A DNA stretch of 64,000 nt from Silvimonas terrae (GTDB lineage: Bacteria; Pseudomonadota; Gammaproteobacteria; Burkholderiales; Chitinibacteraceae): the NCBI RefSeq assembly GCF_014202765.1, contig NZ_JACHHN010000001.1:332118-396117 (forward strand), written 5' to 3'. Made by a program: the position numbers and the translations under genes. A model generated the notes under the pieces. The model searched no databases. It saw only the letters and a program-made list of their open reading frames with translations, and was not told the DNA's origin. Positions 1 through 9,162 of the stretch are shown here, piece by piece; within the stretch, counting starts at the first letter, position 1, and the number at the start of each line of letters is the position of its first letter.

Positions 1-852
1 GAGCGCGCCGTGCTGCGTTTGCTGGATAAATCAGCCGGCCGCCTGAACCTGGAAAAACTGGGTATGGGTGGCGAAGTGCTGGTGCAATTGCAAGCCATGC
101 TGAACGAACCGCACGGCATTGTGCTGGTTACGGGGCCGACCGGTTCGGGCAAGACCACCACGCTCTACGCCGCGCTCTCGCGCATGGATTCCAAAACCGC
201 CAACATCATGACGGTTGAAGACCCGATCGAATACGATCTGGATGGCGTGGGTCAGACCCAAATCAACCCGCGTATCGATATGAGTTTTGCCCGCGCCCTG
301 CGCGCCATTTTGCGGCAAGACCCGGACGTGATCATGATCGGCGAAATCCGTGACCTGGAAACCGCGCAGATTGCGGTGCAGGCCTCGCTCACCGGTCACC
401 TGGTGCTGGCTACACTGCACACCAACGATGCCATTAGTGCGGTCACCCGTTTGACCGACATGGGCATTGAGCCCTTCTTGCTGGCGTCCTCCTTGCTGGG
501 TGTTCTGGCGCAGCGGCTGGCGCGCAAACTGTGCCCGGCCTGCCGCCGCCTGGATGAGCCACAACCGGACGAGCTGGCTGCGTTTGGAGGTCTTGGCAAG
601 CCGGTGCTGTATCGCCCGGTGGGATGTCCGGAATGTGGTGAGTCCGGCTATCGGGGCCGTACCGGCCTTTATGAGCTGCTCAAGGTCGATGAAACCCTGC
701 GCGGCATGATCCACGCGCGGGTGCCAGAACAACAACTCAAGGAATATGCGTTGGCGCACGGTATGTCCACACTGCGTCAAGACGGCGTGCGCCGTGTGCA
801 GCGTGGTGAAACGGCGCTGGAAGAAGTCTGGCGCGTCACGCGTGAGAGCTGA
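1..852 (+). CDS. gspE: Type II secretion ATPase GspE, 3' part
   Basis: The reading frame is open from the first base, so the gene starts outside the window; the last 283 codons are seen. GspE is the cytoplasmic hexameric ATPase that powers pseudopilus assembly in type II secretion. Visible are the Walker A motif [10 protein letters not shown], an Asp-box around VEDPIEYD, Walker B around [12 protein letters not shown], a His-box ATLHTNDA, and the CPAC...CPEC tetracysteine zinc module that favours GspE over PilB or PilT. No other gsp gene follows; a strong terminator comes straight after. The call is secure, although a closely related type IV pilus ATPase cannot be fully excluded without the N-terminus. 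Confidence 0.93.
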   Translation, partial: ERAVLRLLDKSAGRLNLEKLGMGGEVLVQLQAMLNEPHGIVLVTGPTGSGKTTTLYAALSRMDSKTANIMTVEDPIEYDLDGVGQTQINPRIDMSFARALRAILRQDPDVIMIGEIRDLETAQIAVQASLTGHLVLATLHTNDAISAVTRLTDMGIEPFLLASSLLGVLAQRLARKLCPACRRLDEPQPDELAAFGGLGKPVLYRPVGCPECGESGYRGRTGLYELLKVDETLRGMIHARVPEQQLKEYALAHGMSTLRQDGVRRVQRGETALEEVWRVTRES

Positions 853-869
853 TCCCCATCGTTGTTGAG

Positions 870-896
870 AAAAAGGCCCATTTGGGCCTTTTTTTA
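870..896 (+). terminator. Rho-independent terminator after gspE
   Basis: An AAAGGCCC / GGGCCTTT stem with a 4-nt loop is followed by a T-run, 18 bases after the gspE stop codon. Confidence 0.9.
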
Positions 897-1070
897 TTCC
901 TGTTCTTTGTGGGTGGGGCGGGGCATGTCTTGCGGCGTGCCCAGGTCTGCGCCTTGTGGCAGGGAACAGCGGCAAAGCGCAGGTTGGCCGTCTACCATAA
1001 GTCGTGAACCGGGTCATGCTGGTGTCACGAGTTTGCTGGCACCATGCGCCCACCGCATCTGGAGAGCACT

Positions 1071-1670
1071 ATGCGATTTCTGATTTCCCTCTCAGGCGTA
1101 CTGGCCTTGCTGGCCGGCATGCCAGCCTGTGCGCAAGACACAACCGCCGCCAGCCCGGTGGCCGCGCATGTCGAAAAGAACGGCGAAACGGTGACGCTGG
1201 AGAGCGAATTTACCGTGGCGGTATCGCGGGAGGTGGCCTGGCAGGTGCTGACTGACTTTGACCACATGACCAGCTATATACCCAACCTCAGCAGTAGCAA
1301 GATTCTGGAGCGCACGGAGACCACCATGAAGGTGGAGCAAAAGGGCGTGGTGCCGCTGGGGATCTTCCACACCTCTTACGATTCGATCCGGCAGATGGAA
1401 CTCAAGCCCATGACGGAAATCCGCGCTCATTCCGTTGGGGGAGATTCCGGCCCGCTCTCCAGTGTCAGTACCTTGTCCGAAAAGAACGGCCAGACCGTGG
1501 TAAGCTACCACGCCGAATGGACGCCGACCTCTAAACTGGTCGGCAGCCTGGGAACCGGTACTGCGCGTGACCAGTTGCTGCACCAGTTCACCGCCATGGA
1601 GCAGGAAATGCTGCGCCGGGCGCACAAGGCCAAAGCAGATGCCGCATCGGATGCCGCAGCCACGCATTGA
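1071..1670 (+). CDS. Exported SRPBCC/START-fold protein
   Basis: This is a 199-residue protein with a clear Sec signal peptide (MRFLISLSGVLALLAGMPACAQ). The mature part looks like the polyketide cyclase/START (SRPBCC) family: an early EFTVAVSREVAWQVLTDFD segment, the family's usual opening, is followed by alternating beta strands. Such proteins form a hydrophobic pocket that binds a ligand; the ligand here is unknown. An upstream in-frame ATG at 1044 exists, but the start at 1071 has a GGAG ribosome site 6-7 bases before it and begins exactly at the signal peptide. The gene stands alone between gspE and the arnD-like gene, and its biological role cannot be told. Confidence 0.75.
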   Translation: MRFLISLSGVLALLAGMPACAQDTTAASPVAAHVEKNGETVTLESEFTVAVSREVAWQVLTDFDHMTSYIPNLSSSKILERTETTMKVEQKGVVPLGIFHTSYDSIRQMELKPMTEIRAHSVGGDSGPLSSVSTLSEKNGQTVVSYHAEWTPTSKLVGSLGTGTARDQLLHQFTAMEQEMLRRAHKAKADAASDAAATH

Positions 1671-1751
1671 TGGTTTTTTTTGCTTAGTCCATTCGCATCA
1701 TTCTGATCATTCTGATTCAACCCGTTTTGTTACCGAAGCCGTTCCAGATTT

Positions 1752-2660
1752 ATGCGATTGCTAGCGCTCAAAATTGATGTCGATACCTTCCGGGGCACGC
1801 GCGTGGGTGTACCGCGCCTTGTCGAGGCCCTGCAACGGCACAAGGCCAATGCCACTTTCCTGTGGAGTCTTGGCCCTGACCATACCGGCCGCGCCATCAA
1901 GCGCGTATTCCGCCCTGGTTTCATGAAAAAAGTGTCCCGCACCTCGGTGGTGGAACACTACGGCATCAAAACCCTGATGTACGGCACGCTGTTGCCAGGG
2001 CCGGATATCGGCAAGCGCTGTGCAGAACTGATGCGCAGCGTGGCCGCCGCCGGTTTTGAAAATGGCATCCATACCTGGGACCATATCCGCTGGCAGGATG
2101 GCGTTGCCGGTGCCGATGAAGCCTGGACCCGCGCGGAACTGAACAAGGCGGCAGAGCGTTTCAACAGTATTTTTGGCGAGCCCGCCACCACGCACGGTGC
2201 CGCTGGCTGGCAAATGAACGAGCACGCCTACCGGTACGAGCAACACATGGGCCTGCGTTACGCTGCGGATACGCGCGGTACGCATCCATTCTGGCCGGTG
2301 GTGAAGGGCGAACTGGTGCGTTGCGTACAACTGCCCGGCACGCTGCCGACGCTGGATGAACTCCTGGGTGTAGATGGCCTGAATGCCGACAACGTCCACG
2401 AGCACATCTTGCGCATGACAGAAGACACCCAGCCCTACGGCCACGTGTTTACCCTGCATGCTGAACTGGAAGGCATGAAGCTGTTGCCCACCTTTGAGCG
2501 CTTGCTGGCGGGCTGGATCGAACAAGGTTATCAACTGGTGTCTTGCGGCGATCTGTACGGCACGCTGGACCCGACCAAATTGCCCTACCATCACGTTGAA
2601 ATGACAGAAATCCCCGGCCGGAGCGGTGTGCTGGCGATGCAGGGCGCTGTGTTTCCGTGA
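1752..2660 (+). CDS. arnD: ArnD-type polysaccharide deacetylase (deformylase)
   Basis: This 302-residue protein matches ArnD, which removes the formyl group from undecaprenyl-phosphate-linked 4-formamido-arabinose during lipid A modification with aminoarabinose (polymyxin resistance). Motifs shared with the E. coli protein are KIDVDTFRGTR near the N-terminus (catalytic and metal aspartates), GPD, G-H-TWDH (metal histidines), a central AAGW, LPTLDEL and HAELEG. The rest of an arn operon is absent on both sides, so either arn genes lie elsewhere or this paralogue acts on another lipid-linked sugar. It is convergent with thpR, only 20 bases away. Confidence 0.85.
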   Translation: MRLLALKIDVDTFRGTRVGVPRLVEALQRHKANATFLWSLGPDHTGRAIKRVFRPGFMKKVSRTSVVEHYGIKTLMYGTLLPGPDIGKRCAELMRSVAAAGFENGIHTWDHIRWQDGVAGADEAWTRAELNKAAERFNSIFGEPATTHGAAGWQMNEHAYRYEQHMGLRYAADTRGTHPFWPVVKGELVRCVQLPGTLPTLDELLGVDGLNADNVHEHILRMTEDTQPYGHVFTLHAELEGMKLLPTFERLLAGWIEQGYQLVSCGDLYGTLDPTKLPYHHVEMTEIPGRSGVLAMQGAVFP

Positions 2661-2680
2661 TTTTTTCCTGCTGGCTCTGG

Positions 2681-3214
2681 TCAGTCCGCCATTTGATGGC
2701 TGAGCAGACGATGCAGAATGTGATATTCCACGCCAGCCGGCGTTGAGCGCGACTCATACAGACTCAACTGTGACGCCCGCCAGATAATGGTGGGCGTTAT
2801 CGTATGTGCCGGGCACACCGCCTTGCGCAGCAGCGTAACGTGGGCATTGAAGCCTTGCGCGTCCACACTGAAATCCTGCTGCTGCAAAACGCGTCGCAGC
2901 CTTCCTGCCAGCGCATCCAGTGCGATATGCCGCTCAGCCAGCCCGGCCCACACCACTTTGGCGCTGCTAAAACTGCCGATAGCAGCCAGTTGCAGCGTCA
3001 TCGCCATAAAACCGCATTGATCAATCAGCCTGGTCAGTTCATCCAGACGAGACAACGACGTCTGGCCCAGGAAGGCCAGCGTCAGATGCAGATTGTCTGC
3101 GGGAACAGGTTTGCCACCGAATTGCACGTGCGCCTGGTCACGCGCCATCGCCAGTTGCTGGCGGACAGCGGGTGGGGGTGTCAGACCAATGAAGAGGCGG
3201 GCGGAGGCGGTCAT
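2681..3214 (-). CDS. thpR: RNA 2',3'-cyclic phosphodiesterase (2'-5' RNA ligase family)
   Basis: This is a 177-residue 2H-phosphoesterase of the LigT/ThpR family. The two catalytic HxT motifs are visible as LHLTLAF and AHVTLLR, and the N-terminus reads RLFIGLTPP as in the family. Members hydrolyse 2',3'-cyclic phosphate RNA ends and can ligate 2'-5' ends; the cellular role is poorly known. The start was placed at 3214 (MTASARLF) because the longer frame runs upstream into a repeat palindrome that looks non-coding. Length and both motifs fit a functional enzyme. Confidence 0.88.
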   Translation of the reverse strand: MTASARLFIGLTPPPAVRQQLAMARDQAHVQFGGKPVPADNLHLTLAFLGQTSLSRLDELTRLIDQCGFMAMTLQLAAIGSFSSAKVVWAGLAERHIALDALAGRLRRVLQQQDFSVDAQGFNAHVTLLRKAVCPAHTITPTIIWRASQLSLYESRSTPAGVEYHILHRLLSHQMAD

Positions 3215-3273
3215 GGGCGTATTGTAGAGTGTGCGGTGTACAGCAAATTGAAAAGGTGCGCTCATCTCTGGAG

Positions 3274-3408
3274 TGTCATTCCGGCGAAACCCGGAATCTA
3301 GAGCGCCCACTGTCGGTGGGCTGCCCCGGGCAAACTACGGATAAACCATTTTGAGTGCCTTCGGCACGGAGGTTTACACCTGGATTCCGGCGTTCGCCGG
3401 AATGACGA
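3274..3408. repeat. Pair of inverted dispersed palindromes
   Basis: A unit reading GTCATTCCGGCG...GGAATC (about 3274-3298) is matched in reverse by GGATTCCGGCGTTCGCCGGAATGAC (about 3383-3407), with about 85 bases between. Related units recur at about 8086-8108 and 8157-8182. They resemble the short dispersed palindromes common in Neisseriales and other Proteobacteria. The whole block lies between thpR and the end of putA. Confidence 0.75.
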
Positions 3409-3450
3409 AGTGGTGGTGTGCAGGGTGGAGGATATGACCGCACAATCTGG

Positions 3451-3513
3451 ACACCTCACACCTCACACCTCACACCTCACACCTCACACCTCACACCTCA
3501 CACCTCACACCTC
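3451..3513. repeat. Nine perfect copies of a 7-bp unit
   Basis: ACACCTC is repeated nine times without error (63 bp) and ends 2 bases before the putA stop codon, so it lies in the putA 3' untranslated region. Perfect short tandem arrays usually vary in copy number by slippage. Confidence 0.97.
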
Positions 3514-3515
3514 GA

Positions 3516-6500
3516 TCACCCAATAGTCATCAAACTGGCATTGCCGCCCGCTGCGGCGGTGTTCACCGACAACGCCCGTTCAATCAACAGGCGCTCCAGC
3601 GCAAACTCCTCACCGCCTGCAGGCAAACCCTGCACGCCCACAATCGGGCCGTCGCGTTCGGCCAGCGCCTGGCTGAGCGCGCGCAATTCGTCCGAATCGC
3701 CGTGCTGCAGTACCGCGTCAAACGCCAGGGTTTTCAGATCTGCCGTCGCCTCCACCAGGGTAATGCGCTCGTTCACTGTTTTGGGCAGACGGCTGACCAG
3801 TTCTTTGATGCCGGCGCGCTGCACGATCACGGCCCGCGCACCGACGGCAAGGACGGTGGCCAGTTGCCGCAGTACATCTTCGGCACCAGCCACGCACAAC
3901 ACGGTCTCACGCGGCAGCAGCGCATAGGTGTTGCGCTCACCCGTGGGGCCCGCCAGTGTCAGCGTGCTACCGGTGACGGTCGCGACGGCCAGTTTCTCGC
4001 ACAGTGCGGCCAGCGCCGGTTGATGTTCGCGTGCCCATTGCCACAGACTTTCAAAGGGCTGTAGCAGTGCGGTGCGTTGCGTGGCCGCGCTTTGGTCGGC
4101 TTGGTGGGTAATGGTTTTTTGCAGGGCATCTTGCGGGCAAACCGCCAGCAAACGGTGCAGATACAGCGGGCCACCCGCTTTGGGGCCGGTGCCAGACAGG
4201 CCCTCTCCCCCAAAGGGTTGCACACCAACCACTGCGCCAACTACGTTGCGGTTAACGTACAAGTTGCCCACCTGGGCACGGGCCACGATGTGGGCAATGG
4301 TTTCGTCGATGCGGGTGTGTACACCCATCGTCAGGCCGTAACCGGTGGCGTTGATCTGCTCCAGTAGCTGATCCAGCCCGGCGTTGTCTGCGGTGCGTTG
4401 CCAGCGCACCACGTGCAATACCGGGCCGAAGACCTCGCGTTCCAGTTCGGCAATGCTGTCCAGTTCAATCAATGTGGGCGCAATAAACGTGCCGTAACGG
4501 CCTGCTTCTGGTTCGCCGGCCTGATAAACCTTGCGGCCCTTGCCGTAGAGTGTGTCGATATGATTCTGAATGCTGGCCTGGGCTTCGGCATCAATCACCG
4601 GGCCTACGTCGGTCGCCAGCCGGTCTGGATTGCCGACCACCAGTTCCTGCATGCCACCTTTGAGCATGTTCAGCACCCGGTCGGCAATGTCTTCCTGCAA
4701 GCACAACACCCGCAGGGCAGAGCAGCGCTGGCCGGCGCTGTCAAAAGCGGAGGCCAGCACATCGGCTACCACTTGTTCGGTGAGGGCGGAGGAATCAACA
4801 ATCATGGCGTTCTGGCCGCCGGTTTCCGCAATCAGCGGAATCGGCGCACCACTGGCGCTCAGCCGGCCGGAGAGGCTGCGCTGCAAAATGCGCGCTACCT
4901 GGGTCGATCCGGTAAACATCACGCCGCGGGTGCGGGCGTCGTTCACCAGCGCTGCGCCCACGGTTTCGCCCTGGCCGGGCAGCAACTGTACGGCCCCGGC
5001 CGGGATGCCTGCCTCATGCAAAATAGCCACCGCTTGTGCGGCAATCAGCGGCGTTTGCTCGGCGGGTTTGGCCAGCACCGTGTTGCCTGCCGCCAGGGCA
5101 GCACTGACCTGCCCGGTGAAAATGGCTAACGGGAAATTCCACGGGCTGATACATACCACCGGGCCCAGTGGGCGGTGCGTGTCGTTGCTGAAATGAGTGC
5201 GGACCTGGGCGGCGTAATAGCGCAAGAAGTCCACGGCTTCGCGAACTTCTGCAATCGCATTGGGCAAAGATTTGCCGGCTTCACGCACAATCAGTCCCAT
5301 CAATTGCTGCATGCGGCCTTCCATCAAGTCGGCGGCGCGTTCGAGCAAGATGGCGCGCTGGTCTGGTGGGGTGGCTTGCCAGACCGGCGCTTCATGCACG
5401 GCAGCTTGCATGGCGGCATCCACATCGGCCAGCGTGGCTTCGATGACGTGGCCAACCACGTCATGATGCTCGGCCGGGTTCAGTAGCGCGGCACCTCCAG
5501 TGCTGGCCGGCGTTACACCTTCAATCAGCGGTGTGGCGCGCCAGGGTTCATCCGCACCGTGCAAGAGCGCGGCAGAGAGCGATGCCAGACGCTGCTCGTT
5601 GGACAAGTCCAGCCCGGCCGAATTGGTGCGCGTTGCGCCATACAACTGTGCCGGCAAGGCAATGCGCGGATGCGGCAGGCCCAGCGCGCCTTCATTGAGA
5701 TGCATCTCTTCGACCACGCTGACCGGATCGGCAATCAATTCGTCCAGCGAGATCGTCTCATCGCCAATGCGGTTCACAAACGAGGTATTGGCGCCGTTTT
5801 CCAGCAGGCGGCGTACCAGGTAGGCCAACAGTGTTTCGTGCGTGCCCACCGGCGCATAGATGCGGCAAGGGCGATTGAGCTTGCCGTCCGCCAGTTTGCC
5901 CACGACCTGTTCGTATAACGGCTCGCCCATGCCATGCAGGCACTGGAATTCATACTGGCCGGGGTAATAATTCTGACCGGCAAGGTGATAAATCGTCGCC
6001 AGTGTGTGTGCGTTGTGGGTGGCAAACTGCGGGTAAACGGCCTCCGGCACGGCCAGCAATTTGCGTGCGCACGCCAGGTAAGACACATCCGTATACACCT
6101 TGCGGGTGTAGACCGGATAACCCTCCAGCCCATCGACCTGGGCGCGTTTGATTTCGCTATCCCAATACGCGCCTTTCACCAGCCGGATCATCAGGCGGTG
6201 GCGGCTGCGGCGGGCCAGATCAATCAGATAATCCAGCACATACGGGCAGCGCTTTTGATACGCCTGCACCACAAAGCCAATGCCGTTCCAGCCGGCCAGA
6301 TCTGGCTCGAAACACAGTCTTTCGAGCAGGTCGAGCGAGATTTCCAGGCGGTCGGCTTCTTCTGCATCGATGTTAATGCCGATATCAAACTGGCGTGCCA
6401 GCACCGCCAAAGATTTCAGGCGCGGATAAAGCTCACTGTGCACGCGCTCGTACTGCGCACGGCTGTAACGCGGGTGCAAGGCAGAAAGCTTGATCGAGAT

Positions 6501-7472
6501 GCCGGGGCCTTCGTAAATGCCACGCCCCTGGGCGGCGCGGCCAATGGCGCGGATGGCTTGCTCGTAAGAGGCCAGATAGCGCTGGGCATCGGCCTCGGTC
6601 ATGGCGGCTTCGCCAAGCATGTCGTAGGAGTAGCGAAACCCCTCGGCTTCAAACTTGCGGGCGTTGGCGAGGGCTTCGGAGATCGTCTCGCCGGTCACAA
6701 ACTGCTCGCCCATCAGGCGCATGGCCATGTCCACGCCCTTGCGCACCAGCGGCTCGCCGCCCTTGCCAATAATGCGGGTCAGCGCGCTGGATAAACCCGA
6801 TTCGGTATGGGTGGTGACCAGCTTGCCGGTCAGCAACAAGCCCCAGGTAGCGGCATTCACAAACAAAGACGGGCTCTGGCCGACGTGGGAATACCAGTTG
6901 CCGCGCGCAATCTTGTCGCGAATCAGCGCGTCACGCGTGGCCTTGTCCGGAATGCGTAACAACGCCTCGGCCAGACACATCAATGCCACGCCTTCCTGCG
7001 AGTTCAGGCTGAACTCCTGGATCAACCCTTGTACCAACCCGTCCCGCCCGGTGCCTACTTGCTGCTCCCGCAGTGTCGCCGCCAGCTTGCGTGCCAGTTG
7101 CTGGGCGTACTCTGCCGTTGCTTGTGGCAAACGGGCTTGTTCCAGCAAGGCGGGCAGACATTCCGGTTCCGGCCGGCGATACGCCGCCGTGATCGCCGCA
7201 CGTAACACCGACTGCGGTTGTACACTCTGGGCGAACTCAAGAAACGGTTGCACCGGCAGGTGTTGCTCTGGTGCAACCTCGGCAGCGGCAGATGTAGTTT
7301 CATCGGTAACCTGGCTGGTGACCAAAGGTTGACCGCGCTCGATCTGTTCCAGCGTATTGAAAATGGCCTGTTTGATCAGCCAGTGGGGCGTACGCTCCAG
7401 CTTGAGCGCAGCCTGTTTCAGCCGTTCACGCGTGGTTTCATCAAGTTTGACGCCAAGGGTTGTGGTGCTCAT
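3516..7472 (-). CDS. putA: Trifunctional proline utilisation protein PutA
   Basis: PutA oxidises proline to glutamate in two steps at the inner membrane and represses its own gene when proline is absent. This 1318-residue protein has the length of the E. coli enzyme (1320). In order there is a ribbon-helix-helix DNA-binding domain (MSTTTLGVKLDETTRERLKQ), the FAD proline dehydrogenase barrel (MIRLVKGAYWDSEIKRAQ region, then a segment starting GYPVYTRKVYTDVSY), and the NAD aldehyde dehydrogenase with Glu in AETGGQNAM and catalytic Cys about residue 917 in AGQRCSALR. A C-terminal ALDH-like domain follows. The start at 7472 has an AGGAAG ribosome site; 25 extra in-frame codons upstream would cover the promoter. 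The DNA-binding domain implies autoregulation, and the upstream DNA is full of matching sites. Confidence 0.97.
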   Translation of the reverse strand: MSTTTLGVKLDETTRERLKQAALKLERTPHWLIKQAIFNTLEQIERGQPLVTSQVTDETTSAAAEVAPEQHLPVQPFLEFAQSVQPQSVLRAAITAAYRRPEPECLPALLEQARLPQATAEYAQQLARKLAATLREQQVGTGRDGLVQGLIQEFSLNSQEGVALMCLAEALLRIPDKATRDALIRDKIARGNWYSHVGQSPSLFVNAATWGLLLTGKLVTTHTESGLSSALTRIIGKGGEPLVRKGVDMAMRLMGEQFVTGETISEALANARKFEAEGFRYSYDMLGEAAMTEADAQRYLASYEQAIRAIGRAAQGRGIYEGPGISIKLSALHPRYSRAQYERVHSELYPRLKSLAVLARQFDIGINIDAEEADRLEISLDLLERLCFEPDLAGWNGIGFVVQAYQKRCPYVLDYLIDLARRSRHRLMIRLVKGAYWDSEIKRAQVDGLEGYPVYTRKVYTDVSYLACARKLLAVPEAVYPQFATHNAHTLATIYHLAGQNYYPGQYEFQCLHGMGEPLYEQVVGKLADGKLNRPCRIYAPVGTHETLLAYLVRRLLENGANTSFVNRIGDETISLDELIADPVSVVEEMHLNEGALGLPHPRIALPAQLYGATRTNSAGLDLSNEQRLASLSAALLHGADEPWRATPLIEGVTPASTGGAALLNPAEHHDVVGHVIEATLADVDAAMQAAVHEAPVWQATPPDQRAILLERAADLMEGRMQQLMGLIVREAGKSLPNAIAEVREAVDFLRYYAAQVRTHFSNDTHRPLGPVVCISPWNFPLAIFTGQVSAALAAGNTVLAKPAEQTPLIAAQAVAILHEAGIPAGAVQLLPGQGETVGAALVNDARTRGVMFTGSTQVARILQRSLSGRLSASGAPIPLIAETGGQNAMIVDSSALTEQVVADVLASAFDSAGQRCSALRVLCLQEDIADRVLNMLKGGMQELVVGNPDRLATDVGPVIDAEAQASIQNHIDTLYGKGRKVYQAGEPEAGRYGTFIAPTLIELDSIAELEREVFGPVLHVVRWQRTADNAGLDQLLEQINATGYGLTMGVHTRIDETIAHIVARAQVGNLYVNRNVVGAVVGVQPFGGEGLSGTGPKAGGPLYLHRLLAVCPQDALQKTITHQADQSAATQRTALLQPFESLWQWAREHQPALAALCEKLAVATVTGSTLTLAGPTGERNTYALLPRETVLCVAGAEDVLRQLATVLAVGARAVIVQRAGIKELVSRLPKTVNERITLVEATADLKTLAFDAVLQHGDSDELRALSQALAERDGPIVGVQGLPAGGEEFALERLLIERALSVNTAAAGGNASLMTIG

Positions 7473-7525
7473 GCTGCGCTTCCTGAAAGGGCGGTTTGGC
7501 AAAAATACCAAAGGATTTTGCGCGC

Positions 7526-7580
7526 AGCATAAGATGGGTGCAACCAATGGACAATTGCGGTTGCACCTTATGGTGCAACC
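7526..7580 (-). promoter_or_regulatory. putA promoter with PutA operator motifs
   Basis: On the minus strand TTGTCC (7549-7554) and TATGCT (7526-7531) are 17 bases apart and form a good sigma-70 promoter. A GTTGCA motif, the E. coli PutA operator core, lies in the spacer (7539-7544). Just upstream is a perfect 9-bp palindrome, GGTTGCACC-4 nt-GGTGCAACC (7559-7580), which holds two more inverted GTTGCA motifs. PutA bound here would block RNA polymerase. Confidence 0.75.
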
Positions 7581-7648
7581 TTGGGGTGCGGGTGGAAGGA
7601 AATTGAGAAGTTGGAATGATAGAAGGAACTGCGCACACGATGGTTTTT

Positions 7649-7726
7649 GCAGTTGCAGTTGCAGTTGCAGTTGCAGTTGCAGTTGCAGTTGCAGTTGCAG
7701 TTGCAGTTGCAGTTGCAGTTGCAGTT
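7649..7726. repeat. Thirteen perfect copies of GCAGTT (twelve GTTGCA sites)
   Basis: Seventy-eight bases of error-free hexamer lie 177 bases upstream of the putA start and about 70 bases beyond its operator palindrome. Read in the other register, the array is twelve consecutive GTTGCA motifs, the sequence bound by the PutA ribbon-helix-helix domain in E. coli. Because the unit is six bases long, several frames stay open through it, but none looks like a gene. Confidence 0.97.
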
Positions 7727-7941
7727 GGGTTTTGGGGTTGTCGTTGTTTTTGACGTTCCTTCCCCATCAAAGCCAGGCGCCAAAGGAGGGCTGGAGACCT
7801 TAGGCTCCGGCCTGACTGAGGGAAGCCCGGAGGGCCGCCACCCCGCTGTTACTGTCATCTGGTACACCAACGTCTTTGTGTTGGCACCCACCAAGGGGCA
7901 GGCTGGGGTCGCCTTTCTTTGCTTATTTATCCTCGAAGGGG

Positions 7942-7979
7942 ACTTTCTTTGGGGTCGCCGAGGTGGCCCCAAAGAAAGT
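7942..7979. repeat. Long inverted repeat, intergenic
   Basis: Perfect 13-bp arms (ACTTTCTTTGGGG / CCCCAAAGAAAGT) are separated by 12 bases. It sits in the 880-base gene-free stretch between putA and the NUDIX gene, which otherwise holds only the hexamer array and dispersed palindromes. There is no T-run, so it is more likely a repeat element than a terminator. Confidence 0.8.
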
Positions 7980-8085
7980 GACGTGCTCCGGCCACCGCCG
8001 GTATCAATTGTTTTTCACACCTGCGCCGAAAGGCGCTAACAGAAGTGGTTCTCGCCAGAGAACGGGGCCGTCGCGGCCCCCACTG

Positions 8086-8300
8086 GATTCCGGCGTTCGC
8101 CGGAATGATGAGTCAGTAGAAAGAGAGATGTCTATGGTCCAGGCAAGCATTGCAGCTGGATTCCCGCCTGCGCGGGAATGACGAGTTGGCGGGACGCGTA
8201 ACGGGCCATGCTTGCCGGTATTGCCACCCCGGATTCCCGCTAGCGCTCCATCCGGGCTACGAGGCTCCGAGGCAAATTTTCCGTTTCTGCGGGAACGATG
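8086..8300. repeat. Cluster of dispersed palindromic repeats
   Basis: Two clear units, GGATTCCGGCGTTCGCCGGAATGA (about 8086-8108) and GGATTCCCGCCTGCGCGGGAATGACGA (about 8158-8183), are followed by a degraded third that starts near 8230 (GGATTCCCGC) and closes near 8290 (GCGGGAAC). They match the type seen near thpR. No coding signal is seen here. Confidence 0.7.
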
Positions 8301-8355
8301 AAGTCGTGGGAAGGCGGCGCGTGCATGGCCGGTGCCACTCACTCTGCCAGATGCC

Positions 8356-9162
8356 CTAAACCCATCCCTTGCGCAGTAAAAAATCCCCGGTCACCAGGCC
8401 GGCATCCCAGGTTAGTTGTGGCAGGCGGGCAACCAGTTCATCCACACCCAGTGCAATAAACCCGGCGACTTCACCATCGGTATTGCGCGGCGTAAAGTCA
8501 GCAGGCACTGCCAGGTCGTAGCAGTAGAGGATTTCATCGTGGGTGCCATCCACCTCGTTGCGGGTGGTGCGGATTTCCCCGGCGGCGACGGCCTGTTCCG
8601 CAAGGATGGCCGGGAGGCCAGCTTCTTCCCACAACTCGCGGATCGCGCAGGCGCGGGCGTCCTCGCCTGCTGACATGCCGCCGGCAGCCAGGTTATCCAG
8701 CCGGCCCGGATCAACCGCCTTGCTGGCGGCACGTTGCCCGATCCATAGCTGCTGGTCGTCACGCCAGCCGTTGATATGTACCGCCAGGCTCAACAGCCCA
8801 AACCGGCGGAAGGCGCCGCGCTCAAGCTGGAACAGGGGGCGGGAGAAATCCGGCGTGCCGTCGCTGCGTGGGGTGAGTACGGTGTAAAGCTCATTCCGCC
8901 AGCCCTTGATCAGGCCTGCCGCTCGCATGGCGATGGCGGCCCCGGTCAGGGCTTGCTCTGCCGCTGCACCTGTTTGTGCCTGCAACACCACCCGTTCGCC
9001 TTGCCGCACGAACAGCGGGCTGTGCGCGGTCAGAAAAGCCACGGTTGCGGGCTCCAGCCAGCCCAGATCAAAACCCAGGATGGTCAAGCGTGTCAGCCCG
9101 GCAGGGGCAAAACGGGGGTGCGTGGCAATGTATTGCTCGACTTCACGACGCAGTGGCATCAA
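8356..9162 (-). CDS. NUDIX hydrolase with DUF4743-like N-terminus
   Basis: This is a 268-residue NUDIX hydrolase. The Nudix box is complete: starting at GGMSAGE and ending RELWEEAGL, it fits G-x5-E-x7-RE-x-x-EE-x-G-L. The N-terminal 120 residues resemble the DUF4743 extension of NUDIX proteins related to thiamine-pyrophosphokinase fusions. These enzymes cleave nucleoside-diphosphate-linked compounds; the substrate cannot be read from sequence. The start overlaps the stop of the upstream GntR gene by four bases (ATGA), so the two are translationally coupled and probably share regulation. Confidence 0.88.
   Translation of the reverse strand: MMPLRREVEQYIATHPRFAPAGLTRLTILGFDLGWLEPATVAFLTAHSPLFVRQGERVVLQAQTGAAAEQALTGAAIAMRAAGLIKGWRNELYTVLTPRSDGTPDFSRPLFQLERGAFRRFGLLSLAVHINGWRDDQQLWIGQRAASKAVDPGRLDNLAAGGMSAGEDARACAIRELWEEAGLPAILAEQAVAAGEIRTTRNEVDGTHDEILYCYDLAVPADFTPRNTDGEVAGFIALGVDELVARLPQLTWDAGLVTGDFLLRKGWV

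Noticed and set aside
31-1053. 340-codon minus-strand ORF opposite gspE
   Set aside because: Fully antisense to clear GspE motifs; its own sequence looks random and Arg/His-rich.
4398-6794. Several + strand ORFs of 200-290 codons inside putA
   Set aside because: Antisense shadows; PutA is conserved across the whole stretch.
7568-7972. Minus-strand ORF with Asn-Cys repeats, and the + strand Gln-Leu repeat ORFs over the same bases
   Set aside because: They only read through the GCAGTT hexamer array; no ribosome site and no protein-like sequence outside the repeat.
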